A DNA stretch of 33,783 bases from Clostridiales bacterium (GTDB lineage Bacteria > Bacillota > Clostridia > Lachnospirales > CAG-274): positions 1 through 33,783 of the forward strand of contig JAJQFU010000098.1 of assembly GCA_021200955.1 (NCBI GenBank). The letters run 5' to 3'. A program made the translations under genes and the position numbers. The notes beneath the pieces are model-generated. The model was given only the letters and a program-made list of their open reading frames with translations. It was not told where the DNA came from and made no database searches. Shown one piece after another: positions 6,896 to 15,247 of this stretch; the first letter of the stretch is position 1, and every line of letters starts with the position of its first letter.

Positions 6896-7889
6896 TTTCT
6901 CTAAGGCGTGCCGAGTAGATTTCGTCTGCCTGCGGCTCGCCTAAAACCTCCCTTTTGTTATTAATTATAACCGTTTTTTCGCCGGCTGTTATTTTACCGA
7001 TAACTGCGGCGTTTATGCCCTCTTTTTTAAGAGCAGCCACAAGCTCCCCGCCGTTGTCAATACAGATTAAAAGACTGCCGCTTGAAATAAGCCTTAAGGG
7101 GTTGACCCCGAAAAGGGAGCAGATTTCTTTCGTTTCCTCCAAAATCGGAATTTCATCGGCATAAACCGTAATCCCTGTTTTAGAGCCGTCGGCGACCTCA
7201 AAGCAAGCCCCCAAAACGCCCCCTTCTGTTATGTCATGCATAGAGCTTGCTCCAAGCTCAGCGGCTTTAAGTGCTTCATCCCTAATCGAAAGGCTTAAGG
7301 AAAGAGCCTTAGCCCTTTCTACTGTTTCTTTCGGCAAAATTCCTTTAAGCTTTTCCTCATTATCCGCTGCAAGAATAGCTGTTCCCTCAAGTGCGGCATA
7401 TTTCGTCATAACAACATCATGACCAACAGCGGCTCCGCCGGTTTTTACAAATTTTCTGTTAATTGTTTTTCCCACCACAGCCGCAGAAACGACAGGTCGG
7501 TTCACAGCGTCGGTTATTTCGGTGTGTCCGCCCAAAACCTCAAGCCCGGCTTTCTTTGTTTCTCTGAAAATGTCATCAGACAAGCCGTCAAGCTCTTCCT
7601 CTGAAAAATCAGGCGGAAGAAGAAGGGTTATCATAAGTCCGAAAGGAACACATCCGCAGGAATAAATGTCATTTGCGTTTACATTAACAAGAAGCCTGCC
7701 GATATTTTCGCAGGCTCCCGTAATAGGGTCGGCTGAAATAACAAGCATTTCAGACCCCGGGTCTATAACGGCGCAGTCCTCGCCGACGCCGGGTCTTAAA
7801 ACAACTTCCTTTCTGCCGATTTGTGCATTTTTAGATTTCTCAAAAATATATTTATCAAGCAGCTCCGAAGGGAGCTTTCCTACCTTCAT
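6888..7889 (-). CDS. AIR synthase-related (HypE-like) protein without the terminal Cys motif
   Basis: A 333-residue protein of the PurM/HypE/SelD/ThiL superfamily, whose members use ATP to activate a small substrate. Motifs are GVGEDCAVIDPG near residue 35, ISADPITGACENIG, VNVNANDIYSCGCVPFG, LGGHTEITDAV and MHDITEGGVLGACFEV, the order seen in HypE. True HypE ends in a PRIC-like tail whose Cys carries the thiocarboxamide. This protein ends DEIYSARLRENV and has no Cys there. It also lacks the GCGCK-type Cys/Sec site of SelD. No other hyp genes are nearby, and the hydrogenase in this window is of the [FeFe] type, which does not need HypE. The substrate is therefore unknown. The start follows AAAGGTGTAAACT, 10 bases after the VanW stop. 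Confidence 0.87.
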   Translation of the reverse strand: MKVGKLPSELLDKYIFEKSKNAQIGRKEVVLRPGVGEDCAVIDPGSEMLVISADPITGACENIGRLLVNVNANDIYSCGCVPFGLMITLLLPPDFSEEELDGLSDDIFRETKKAGLEVLGGHTEITDAVNRPVVSAAVVGKTINRKFVKTGGAAVGHDVVMTKYAALEGTAILAADNEEKLKGILPKETVERAKALSLSLSIRDEALKAAELGASSMHDITEGGVLGACFEVADGSKTGITVYADEIPILEETKEICSLFGVNPLRLISSGSLLICIDNGGELVAALKKEGINAAVIGKITAGEKTVIINNKREVLGEPQADEIYSARLRENV

Positions 7890-7899
7890 AGTTTACACC

Positions 7900-9276
7900 T
7901 TACTTTGTATTATATGTGCTTTTATTGATTTTCACAGTGTCCACAAGCTCGCCGTTTTCATAAACCTTTTTATAAAGCTCATATGTAACCGTTGAATCGG
8001 TTTCACTTGTTTTTTCGTTATAAAATTCAAGGGTTCTGCCGCTGTCATGAACCTCATAGCCCTCAATTGTCACATTCACTGCGTTGTTTTCAAGTGAAGC
8101 CTTTATAATAATGGGGTAATTTGTATTGTTGGTTATTTTAAGGTCTTTAACATCCCCTGCAAGAGTAGCGTCATAGGCGTAATCCATATAGCCCACCTTT
8201 TTTGAGTGGTTATACCGTTCTGTAATTTCAAGCTCAGCCATAAGCGCCGCATTGTAAAGAGCCGACGACACCTGACACACTCCTCCCCCTATATCCTCCA
8301 CAAGCTCGCCGTTTACATAGGCTCCGGCATATTTATAACCGCTTTCCTCAGTATAGGGCGAAAAGGCTTCATTGGTGGAGAAGGTTTCGCCGGGCATAAT
8401 AACGCTTCCGTTAAGCTTATTTGCCGCTACGGAAAGATTTGTTATTCTGTCGTCGTTGCCTGTGCCGTAGGTGCTTTGATATGTGCCTATAACAGATGAG
8501 GTAAACTGAAAGTCCTCCTCAGTATATTCGGGCATAACCGTATCAACGGGTATATTAACCTCTGCATCTCTCTTTAAGGGCAGAAGCTCATTAGCCATTT
8601 CAACAGTTTGCTCTCTGTCAACCTTTCTGCCCGAAGAAGCCTTTGTTATAACAACCTCTCCGTTTTCATATTTATATTCCGAGTTTACAGCTTCAATATC
8701 CAAGTCTGAACATATAATATCCACGCATTCTTCAACGCCCGTACTGTCATAAACCCATTCCGCCGTTAAATACTTGCCTCTGTCTTTATTTTCCATAACC
8801 TCGGCGTAGCGCTGCTTAATGTCTGCGTTTTCTCTGCCGAAGTTATACGCTTCTTCAATTGCCTGATCAAAATCATAGCTTACGCCCAGTTCTTCAAAGG
8901 TAAACTCCTTTGTATAGCCTGCGGCTAAATATTTAAAGTTAATGGTTCTGCCGGAAAGAATGGTTGAAACCTGTGAAATCAGGGTTTCCTTAGCCTGTTC
9001 CTTAGTTAAGCCGCCTATGTTTATATCGTTTATGTATACATTTGAATAAATGGTTTCAACATCCAAAACCGCTTTAATTTCAGCTTCTTCCTTTTGCTTT
9101 GCAAGGTTTGCCGCAAAATTTTCACGCATAGTAATAAACACAGCAATCATGCCTATAAAAATAACAAAGGCAGCTGTGCAGATTATAATTGTGCCTCTGC
9201 GCTTTTTTTGTGTGCTGATTGAACGGGCGGAAACCTGCTCCGTTTTGTTTTTAATGTTTTCTTCCAACTCAGTCAT
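7900..9276 (-). CDS. VanW family protein with putative peptidoglycan-binding domain
   Basis: A 458-residue membrane-anchored cell-surface protein. Residues 1-28 are cytoplasmic and charged. Residues about 29-50 form a membrane anchor (GTIIICTAAFVIFIGMIAV). The extracellular part has a PG_binding_4-like region (VYINDINIGGLTKEQAKETL and following, to about residue 260), then the VanW domain with FSTNEAFSPYTEESGYKYAGAY and GGGVCQVSSALYNAAL. A beta-rich G5-like tail (VTYELYKKVYENGELVDTVKINKS) ends the protein. VanW occurs beside glycopeptide resistance genes but its biochemical role is not known; no vanHAX genes are here. The start follows GGGAGAGGTAAAAATTT. It is the second gene of the operon headed by the 41-residue peptide. 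Confidence 0.92.
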   Translation of the reverse strand: MTELEENIKNKTEQVSARSISTQKKRRGTIIICTAAFVIFIGMIAVFITMRENFAANLAKQKEEAEIKAVLDVETIYSNVYINDINIGGLTKEQAKETLISQVSTILSGRTINFKYLAAGYTKEFTFEELGVSYDFDQAIEEAYNFGRENADIKQRYAEVMENKDRGKYLTAEWVYDSTGVEECVDIICSDLDIEAVNSEYKYENGEVVITKASSGRKVDREQTVEMANELLPLKRDAEVNIPVDTVMPEYTEEDFQFTSSVIGTYQSTYGTGNDDRITNLSVAANKLNGSVIMPGETFSTNEAFSPYTEESGYKYAGAYVNGELVEDIGGGVCQVSSALYNAALMAELEITERYNHSKKVGYMDYAYDATLAGDVKDLKITNNTNYPIIIKASLENNAVNVTIEGYEVHDSGRTLEFYNEKTSETDSTVTYELYKKVYENGELVDTVKINKSTYNTK

Positions 9277-9305
9277 AAATTTTTACCTCTCCCGTCAATT
9301 CTTTG

Positions 9306-9431
9306 TTATAAGCCTGCGCCTGCAAAGCCTGCTATAAACGGAGCCACAACGCTTAACACCATAACAACAATGACTATTACGGCAATTATTCTTGCAGCCT
9401 TCTGTCTTTGTTTGGAGTTCATTCTTTTCAT
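9306..9431 (-). CDS. Small single-span membrane peptide of 41 residues
   Basis: The peptide starts MKRMNSKQRQKAARII and ends FIAGFAGAGL. A basic N-terminus is followed by one hydrophobic segment at about residues 15-36. AGGGGGAT stands 7 bases before the ATG. The gene ends about 30 bases before the VanW start, so it is likely the first gene of the VanW operon. No named family can be assigned with confidence; short 'MKRMNSKQRQK'-like peptides of this shape occur in clostridia. Confidence 0.7.
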   Translation of the reverse strand: MKRMNSKQRQKAARIIAVIVIVVMVLSVVAPFIAGFAGAGL

Positions 9432-9499
9432 ATTAAATCCCCCTTAATATTATATTCAAATTATCTATGTAAAAGTCGGTTTTGTTAAAATTCTTGTAA

Positions 9500-9582
9500 C
9501 AGTTCAGCCGTGTCTTTTATTTTCGGATTTTTGCATATTTATATGCATAAAATCTGAAAATACGAATTATTTGGCTGAACTG
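9500..9582. repeat. 83-bp imperfect palindrome
   Basis: CAGTTCAGCC (9500-9509) mirrors GGCTGAACTG (9573-9582). Further in, ATTTTC.GATTTT.GCATAT on the left mirrors the right arm about the centre at 9539-9540. A weaker outer match (TCGGTTT near 9475 with AAACCGA near 9607-9613) extends it to about 140 bp. It lies between the divergent VanW operon and the two-component system. It could be a long hairpin in the 5' leader of the VanW transcript, an operator, or a small non-autonomous element. It contains no reading frame. Confidence 0.7.
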
Positions 9583-9690
9583 CAGCAAATGAAATAATTT
9601 AAGCTACAAACCGATTATACCACACCGCTCTCAAAAGTGCAATAATAATTTCAGTGGCAATTCAATTCTTTTCAAGACCCGCATAGGCAA

Positions 9691-9719
9691 TTGACAATCA
9701 AAACAAACTGACCTATAAT
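9691..9719 (+). promoter_or_regulatory. Promoter of the two-component system
   Basis: Perfect consensus: TTGACA (9691-9696), 17-base spacer, TATAAT (9714-9719). The start codon follows at 9818, giving a leader of about 90 bases. Confidence 0.85.
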
Positions 9720-9817
9720 AATTATAAAAACAGAAGGATTTTATAGTAACCTTCAGAATGTTTTAAGCAGCCTGTGATATATTTAAAGAAAAGTCTGATA
9801 TAAAAGGAGATGACAAT

Positions 9818-10489
9818 ATGAAGGTTTTAATTGCCGAAGATGACAGCCTGCTCTCTGCTGCGCTGTGCAAGATTATTCAGAATGACGGCTTTTTTACCGA
9901 TGCGGTTTTTGACGGCGAAGCCGCTGTCTATTATGCCCTTAATTCTGCCTATGATTTAATTATACTTGACATTATGATGCCTAAGCTTGACGGTATGGAG
10001 GTTATAAACCAAATCAGAAAAAAAGGCGTAAGCACTCCCGTTCTTATTTTAACGGCTAAAAACACAATTAAGGATAAGGTCAGCGGTCTGAACATAGGTG
10101 CAGACGATTATATGACAAAGCCCTTTAACGCCGAAGAGCTTTCCGCAAGGGCAAACGCTCTCACAAGACGGAAGGACCGTATTATTTTAGATGAAATTAA
10201 ATTCGGAGACGTAAGCTTAAATCTGACCAATGCGGCTATTTGCAAGGGCGACAACAGCGTTCAGCTGACCAAAAAGGAATTTGCGGTTATAAAACACCTG
10301 TTTTTAAACCCAAAAACAATTACCTCAAAAGAAAACATAATTATAAACGTGTGGGGTTCGGATTCTTCAACTACCGAAAACAACGTTGAGGCTTATATAT
10401 CATTTATAAGAAAAAAGCTTAAATATTTAAATTCAAGCGTTAAAATAAGAAATATTCAAAGCTTGGGTTACAGATTGGAAGAAAGCTGA
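9818..10489 (+). CDS. OmpR/PhoB-family response regulator
   Basis: A 223-residue DNA-binding regulator. The receiver domain (1-115) has the acidic pair EDD near residues 7-9, the phospho-acceptor Asp51 in LIILDIMMPKLDG, LTAKN, and the conserved Lys in DDYMTKPFNAEE. The C-terminal winged helix (about 125-223) has LTKKEFAVIKHLFLNP and the usual ending RNIQSLGYRLEES. AAAAGGAGATGACAAT precedes the start. Its stop codon overlaps the kinase start by one base (TGATG), which couples their translation. Targets are unknown. Confidence 0.95.
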   Translation: MKVLIAEDDSLLSAALCKIIQNDGFFTDAVFDGEAAVYYALNSAYDLIILDIMMPKLDGMEVINQIRKKGVSTPVLILTAKNTIKDKVSGLNIGADDYMTKPFNAEELSARANALTRRKDRIILDEIKFGDVSLNLTNAAICKGDNSVQLTKKEFAVIKHLFLNPKTITSKENIIINVWGSDSSTTENNVEAYISFIRKKLKYLNSSVKIRNIQSLGYRLEES

Positions 10490-11961
10490 TGATAAAAAGA
10501 TTTCGCAGAAAATTTATAATTTGCAATTTGGTGCCTATAGGTCTTTTAATTTTTATAGTCCTTTCGGGCTTCTTTACCTATTCTTATAACACAAAGCTTG
10601 CGGATTTGGAAAACGCTATGATTCAGGTTTTAAAGCCTGCCGGCAGAAAACCCTCTTCCGACAGCACTTCACAGGGTGATAAGGCTCCGGATAAGCCTTC
10701 CGATAAAAATGATTCACAAAGTGACAGCGCGCCCAAAAAGCCCTCCGGCAATTCACAAAGTGATAAAGCTCCGAATAAGCCCTCTTCCGATGATTCGCAA
10801 AGCGATGATGTGCCTAAAAAGCAGTCCTCCGACAATTTGCAAAGCAGCACTGCCCCAAAAAAACAAAGCTCTCAAAGCCAAACCGTTGTTTCCACTTTTG
10901 AAGCCGAAAACGAGTCAAATACAGACGACAACGCCATAAATGTGTTTTTCTATAATGCCGATACGGAGCACGTCGCTGTTTTGTCAAGAACCCCTACATA
11001 TTCAGAGGAGGATTTTCTTGAAATAGGAATTCAGATTTCACAGCTTGAATCGGGCTTCGGAAGGCTCTCACATCCGAAGGTCTATTATTATCTGAAACAG
11101 ATAAATAATGAAAGCCAAATAGCCATAGCCAGCACAAGATATATAAGCTCAGGCTTAACACGCCTGTTTCTCAATTTGCTTTTCTTATACATAGTTATAA
11201 TGGCTATATTTTATGTTATTTGCCGCTATGCCTCTATATTGGCAGTAAGACCCTTTGAAAAAGCTATGAAGTGGGAAAGAGATTTTACCTCAGGGCTGTC
11301 TCACGACCTTAAAACACCCCTTTCCGTAATTTTGGCAAACACAAGTATTTTAAAGCAGCAGCAAAACCTTAGCCCGGCTGAAGCCGAAAAATGGATTTCT
11401 TCAACGGAAACCGCAGCGCTACGTATGCAGGCTCTTATTAAACAGATGCTGACCCTTTCCGAAATAGATTATAAAGAAGAGAAGCCTGAGCTTAAAACCG
11501 TAAACCTTTCTCTTGCTGCGGAAAAGCTTGCTCTTGTGTCGGAATCTCTTGCATATGAAAAAAGCATTGACTTTTCAAGCAATATACAAGCCGAGGTATG
11601 GGCTAAAGCAAACGAGGAATATGCGGATAGAATTTTTGCCGCTCTTATTGACAACGCCCTTAAATATGAGCCTGAGGGAGGAACAATAAACATTTCTCTT
11701 TTCTCTTCAAAGGACAAGGCTTTTTTTAAGGTCAACAACAAAACAACCTTGATCTCGCCCGACGACCTGCCCCATATTTTTGAACGGTTCTATCGTGCGG
11801 ATAAAGCCAGAAGCGAAAATAACAGCTTCGGCTTAGGGCTTTCAATAGCCGAAAGGCTGGCGACTCTGACAGATGCTAAAATTACCGCCGAAAGCAATGC
11901 CGATGAAGGCACAACCTTTACAGTTACATTTAAACACTTGGTAAAAAACAGCCCCCAATAA
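10489..11961 (+). CDS. Sensor histidine kinase with a Ser/Lys/Pro-rich repeat sensor region
   Basis: A 490-residue membrane kinase, partner of the preceding regulator. The first membrane helix is at about 10-32 and the second at about 227-250. The extracellular sensor between them holds five imperfect repeats of 13-15 residues at about 61-129 (SQSDxAPKKPS pattern), followed by a short folded part. HisKA has the phospho-acceptor His272 in SGLSHDLKTPLS. HATPase_c has the N box LIDNALKYEPEGG, then HIFERFYRADKARS and SFGLGLSIAERLA. The repeats resemble a wall-spanning stalk or a flexible cationic-anionic linker. The signal is unknown. Confidence 0.94.
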   Translation: MIKRFRRKFIICNLVPIGLLIFIVLSGFFTYSYNTKLADLENAMIQVLKPAGRKPSSDSTSQGDKAPDKPSDKNDSQSDSAPKKPSGNSQSDKAPNKPSSDDSQSDDVPKKQSSDNLQSSTAPKKQSSQSQTVVSTFEAENESNTDDNAINVFFYNADTEHVAVLSRTPTYSEEDFLEIGIQISQLESGFGRLSHPKVYYYLKQINNESQIAIASTRYISSGLTRLFLNLLFLYIVIMAIFYVICRYASILAVRPFEKAMKWERDFTSGLSHDLKTPLSVILANTSILKQQQNLSPAEAEKWISSTETAALRMQALIKQMLTLSEIDYKEEKPELKTVNLSLAAEKLALVSESLAYEKSIDFSSNIQAEVWAKANEEYADRIFAALIDNALKYEPEGGTINISLFSSKDKAFFKVNNKTTLISPDDLPHIFERFYRADKARSENNSFGLGLSIAERLATLTDAKITAESNADEGTTFTVTFKHLVKNSPQ

Positions 11962-11964
11962 AGA

Positions 11965-12006
11965 AGCAAAAGAGACTGTCTGTTCACTCCGGCAGTCTCT
12001 TTTGCT
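11965..12006. terminator. Bidirectional terminator between the kinase gene and dut
   Basis: A perfect 14-bp stem, AGCAAAAGAGACTG (11965-11978) with CAGTCTCTTTTGCT (11993-12006), and a 14-base loop. It sits between the two convergent genes. T-rich sequence follows on both sides. Confidence 0.85.
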
Positions 12007-12044
12007 GATGTTGTTTTTTGTACTACTCTTATTTTCCGAACGGA

Positions 12045-12554
12045 TCACTTTCCGCTGCTGCCAAGTCTCCCCTCTCCCCTTTCGGAGGGTATCTTCAAAA
12101 GCTCTTCAAGAGAAATTTCCTTTCTTTCAAGCTCATTATGAACGCAGTGGATAACCCCCTGAAAAAGCGCTTTTTCGTAGGGATAAATCACAAAGCATTT
12201 TTCTATAAGCTCCTTAACCGAGGGCTGAAGCTCATCAAGCTTAAGCTTTGAGATAATAAGGGGCTTTTTGTTTGTGTTTGTGGTTGCCAAAAACCATTCG
12301 CCCCGATAGCTTGAGTCTATAACTCCGGCGGAATATTTTATGCCCTTGCTGCCGCTTGAGCCTCTTTCTTCTACTTGAATATAATAATTTTCGGGTATGG
12401 CGGAGCAGATTCCCGTAGGCACAAGAACAGTTTCACCCGGCTGAATAAGCAGATAATCCTCATCAAAGCAGGGGTAAATATCAAGCCCTGCGTCCCATAT
12501 TTTTTTATCGGGAATTTTCGCCCCGTCTCTCATTTTCGCAAAGTAAATTTCCAT
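12045..12554 (-). CDS. dut: dUTP diphosphatase (trimeric dUTPase family)
   Basis: This enzyme hydrolyses dUTP to dUMP, preventing uracil entering DNA and feeding dTMP synthesis. The 169-residue protein has motif 1 (DAGLDIYP), motif 2 region (VEERGSSGSKG), motif 3 (GVIDSSYRGEW) and a C-terminal motif 5-like end (RGEGRLGSSGK). The order and length match homotrimeric dUTPases, with a small insert between motifs 3 and 5. It lies 15 bases after nrdG and ends the queF-nrdD-nrdG-dut operon, so it handles deoxynucleotides made by the reductase. AGGAGGATTT precedes the start. Confidence 0.93.
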   Translation of the reverse strand: MEIYFAKMRDGAKIPDKKIWDAGLDIYPCFDEDYLLIQPGETVLVPTGICSAIPENYYIQVEERGSSGSKGIKYSAGVIDSSYRGEWFLATTNTNKKPLIISKLKLDELQPSVKELIEKCFVIYPYEKALFQGVIHCVHNELERKEISLEELLKIPSERGEGRLGSSGK

Positions 12555-12569
12555 AAATCCTCCTAAAGT

Positions 12570-13061
12570 CTAATCGCAGTAAAGCACTGCCGAACCGTTT
12601 TCAAGGCTCTTTTTAACATCTATAACTCTTTGGTTTGAAGACCCTCTCCATTTAAGGTTGTTGTCCTTAAGCTCACTAATAAACCTTCCGTCGACCAAAA
12701 TATCGACATATTTAATAAGGGGCAAATCCTTTATTTCCTCCCACAAATATCCGGTATAAAGCCAAATATTTTTTTGGGGAAATCTTTCCTTGACCTCTTT
12801 TAAAAGCTCTGTCACGTCCTGTCTGTTGTTAAAAAACAGAGGGTCGCCGCCGCTTAGGGTTAAGCCCGAAATATAGTCCTTTTCAAGCTGTGAGAAAATC
12901 TCCGCTTTGGCTTCTTCGTCAAAAACAAGTCCGCTTTTTTCGTCCCAGGTGATTTGGTTATGACAGCCATGACAGCGGTGGGAACAGCCCGACACCCACA
13001 AAACAACCCTTAAGCCGCTGCCGTTTTTCATATCGTCGTGTGTAATATTATGATACTTCAT
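12570..13061 (-). CDS. nrdG: Anaerobic ribonucleotide reductase activating protein (radical SAM)
   Basis: NrdG uses S-adenosylmethionine and a [4Fe-4S] cluster to place the glycyl radical on NrdD. The 163-residue protein carries the radical SAM triad Cys26, Cys30 and Cys33 (CSHRCHGC), the LTLSGGDPL segment for SAM binding, and KNIWLYTGY further on. The length is typical. Its start is 2 bases after the nrdD stop, so the two are coupled. Confidence 0.97.
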   Translation of the reverse strand: MKYHNITHDDMKNGSGLRVVLWVSGCSHRCHGCHNQITWDEKSGLVFDEEAKAEIFSQLEKDYISGLTLSGGDPLFFNNRQDVTELLKEVKERFPQKNIWLYTGYLWEEIKDLPLIKYVDILVDGRFISELKDNNLKWRGSSNQRVIDVKKSLENGSAVLYCD

Positions 13062-13063
13062 AG

Positions 13064-15211
13064 CTACATACTCTTTCTTTCGGCAATTTCAGCCATTTTA
13101 GCGGAGTTGAGCCTTGTGTCGCCGTGAACTCTCGAATAGCTTAAATAGCCGTTCATTCTGTCGATTTTGGTTAAATTTCTGCTTCCGCATTTCGGGCAGA
13201 CATCCATTTCAAGCTCCTGATGTCCGCAGTCGTCGCAGTAGGCAAGTGACAGGTTTACCCCCTCGTAAAAGCCCATTTTCATTGCGCGTCTTATAAGGGT
13301 AACAACGGCTTCTTTGTTGTAGTTTATGGGGTATTTAACGTATTGAATTTTGCCCCCGTTGCAGAGATTCCAAAATCTTTTTTCCAAATCCTGCTTTTCG
13401 ATAGGGGTTATATCCTCGGTGACGTGACAGTGGAAGGAATTGCTGACGTAGGGTCTGTCGGAAACATTGGGGATAATTCCGTAAAGCTTTCTGAACTGCT
13501 CCACCTGTAAGCCGCAGAGACTTTCAGCCGGCGTTCCGTAAATTGCGTAGTTTATATCGTCCTCTTCTTTAAACCCGTCCACCTTTTTATTTATGTATTC
13601 CAAAACCTCAAGGGCAAAGGCTCCGTCCTGAACCAGCGATTTTCTGTTGTAAAGCTGCTGAAGCTCATTAAGGGCTGTTATGCCGAATGAGATAGTACAG
13701 GGCTTAAGAATAGACTTAATTTTGTCTGTGGGCTTAAGATGACCGCCGTAAAATCCCCCTTCACAGTAAGCAACGGGGTTTGTGGAAGCCTTCATTTCAC
13801 CCACATATTCAATAGTCTTTTTATGAAGATTTCTTATCATTTCGAGATAGTGGTCGAGAACAGTGTAGAAGTCCTTGCTTTCCTTCTGAGCCTTTGCGTA
13901 AATCATAGGCAGATGAAGAGAAATTGCCCCTAAGTTAAATCTGCCCACCACAACGGGCTTGTCATTTTCGTCCGCAGGCTTTCTGCCCCCTCTTTCAAAC
14001 CAAAGGGAAAGAAAGGCTCTGCAGCCCATAGGACTTATTACAACGCCGTATTTTTGATAGGCTTCCGCAACGTAGGAGTCGCCGGAAAGTGAAAGCCAGT
14101 CGGGGTACATTGTTTTCATGGAGCATTCAACCCCCACATCAAAAACGTCCTCAAGCTCTCCGCCCTTTCCGTGAAGCTTTTCATCATATAAAAACACAAT
14201 TTTAGGGAAAAGAACGGGCTTTCTGTTGCCGGGCTTACCCTGACCCTTCATATGAACCTCAAGAGCAGTCTTAGCCGCCATTTTTTCAAAGGGCTTTGTA
14301 CCTAAGCCCAGAGTTATTGTAATAAAGGGGTAGTCTCCACGGCTTGAACCCACAGAATTAAGCTTATATTCAAGCCCCTGAAAGCCCTGTTCGCACTCTC
14401 TTTTAAGCTTTTTATAGGCTTCTTTATCGATTATTTTCATATCATTTTCGTCGGGCTCGCCCTTAACCTGTCTGTAAAAGTCAATAAGTCTCTGTTTGTG
14501 GATATTATAAGACTTTTGGGCATAAGGCTCTAAAATTTTGTCTATTTCCGGAACGGTAAAGCCGCCGTACTGCTGAGAAGCCGTCGAAAGCACAACGTCC
14601 CCTATAACGTCAAAGGCTACGTCAAGGGTTTTAGGCTCGTTATACCACAAATTGCCCATTTCGAAGCCGCCGCTTAAAACCTCTGTCATATTAAAAAGAC
14701 AGCAGTTCATTGTGTCACGTCTGCTTGACATATCGTGAATATAAATATAGCCGTCCTTAATTGCCTGAAGCTCTTCAGTGGTCAAAAAGAATTTTTTGTA
14801 AAGCTCCTTGTTTAAGTGGTTGTAAATAAGGCTTCTCTTTGTGGCTACAAGGGCTGAGTCGGTATTGGAGTTTTCTTTATCGCCTATATACATAACCGAC
14901 TGGGCTTTTCTGTAAACCTTGTCAAGCATATGCACAAAGTCTTTTTTATAGTTTCTATAGTCCTTATAGCTTTTTGCAACTCTGGGTTCAATCTCCTCCA
15001 ATGCGCTTTCAACCAAATAGTGCATTGTCTGAATAGGTATTTCTTCAAGGAGATTTGCCTGAATTTTGTCCTCCACAAAGGAACATATGGCTTCAAGCTC
15101 ATATGCCTTAAATTTATACATTACCCTGTCCGCCGACTTGCTTACGGCGGTAATAATTTTCTGTCTGTCAAATTCTTCAAGGGTTCCGTCCTTTTTTATA
15201 ATATAAGCCAT
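13064..15211 (-). CDS. nrdD: Anaerobic (class III) ribonucleoside-triphosphate reductase
   Basis: NrdD reduces NTPs to dNTPs in the absence of oxygen using a glycyl radical. The 715-residue protein begins with an ATP-cone allosteric domain (1-90, IIKKDGTLEEFDRQKI). The large 10-stranded barrel follows (HDMSSRRDTMNCCLF, VGSSRGDYPFITI). Near the C-terminus is a zinc site (CDDC and CPKC) and then RMNGYLSY with the radical Gly688. AAAGGAGGGACGT lies upstream of the start. It is followed by nrdG and dut and preceded by queF 36 bases upstream. nrdR is encoded elsewhere in this window, but I saw no clear NrdR box pair in the short gap upstream. Confidence 0.98.
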   Translation of the reverse strand: MAYIIKKDGTLEEFDRQKIITAVSKSADRVMYKFKAYELEAICSFVEDKIQANLLEEIPIQTMHYLVESALEEIEPRVAKSYKDYRNYKKDFVHMLDKVYRKAQSVMYIGDKENSNTDSALVATKRSLIYNHLNKELYKKFFLTTEELQAIKDGYIYIHDMSSRRDTMNCCLFNMTEVLSGGFEMGNLWYNEPKTLDVAFDVIGDVVLSTASQQYGGFTVPEIDKILEPYAQKSYNIHKQRLIDFYRQVKGEPDENDMKIIDKEAYKKLKRECEQGFQGLEYKLNSVGSSRGDYPFITITLGLGTKPFEKMAAKTALEVHMKGQGKPGNRKPVLFPKIVFLYDEKLHGKGGELEDVFDVGVECSMKTMYPDWLSLSGDSYVAEAYQKYGVVISPMGCRAFLSLWFERGGRKPADENDKPVVVGRFNLGAISLHLPMIYAKAQKESKDFYTVLDHYLEMIRNLHKKTIEYVGEMKASTNPVAYCEGGFYGGHLKPTDKIKSILKPCTISFGITALNELQQLYNRKSLVQDGAFALEVLEYINKKVDGFKEEDDINYAIYGTPAESLCGLQVEQFRKLYGIIPNVSDRPYVSNSFHCHVTEDITPIEKQDLEKRFWNLCNGGKIQYVKYPINYNKEAVVTLIRRAMKMGFYEGVNLSLAYCDDCGHQELEMDVCPKCGSRNLTKIDRMNGYLSYSRVHGDTRLNSAKMAEIAERKSM

Positions 15212-15247
15212 TTTACGTCCCTCCTTTTCTAAAAGTGTTTTTTGAGT

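Noticed and set aside
7231..7422. Plus-strand frames inside the HypE-like and VanW genes (also 6955, 7666, 8206, 9050)
   Set aside because: They are mirror frames of genes with clear family motifs and lack ribosome binding sites.
6888..7889. Selenide water dikinase (SelD)
   Set aside because: The superfamily fold fits, but the GCGCK-type Cys/Sec site near the N-terminus is absent and the motif pattern is HypE-like.
9475..9618. Calling the long palindrome a Tc1/mariner-type MITE
   Set aside because: The outer inverted ends match over only about 7 bases and no clear TA duplication is visible, so only the palindrome itself is reported.
10623..10850. Minus-strand frame with LSLCES repeats
   Set aside because: It is the mirror of the kinase repeat region, with no ribosome binding site, and lies inside a well-supported gene.
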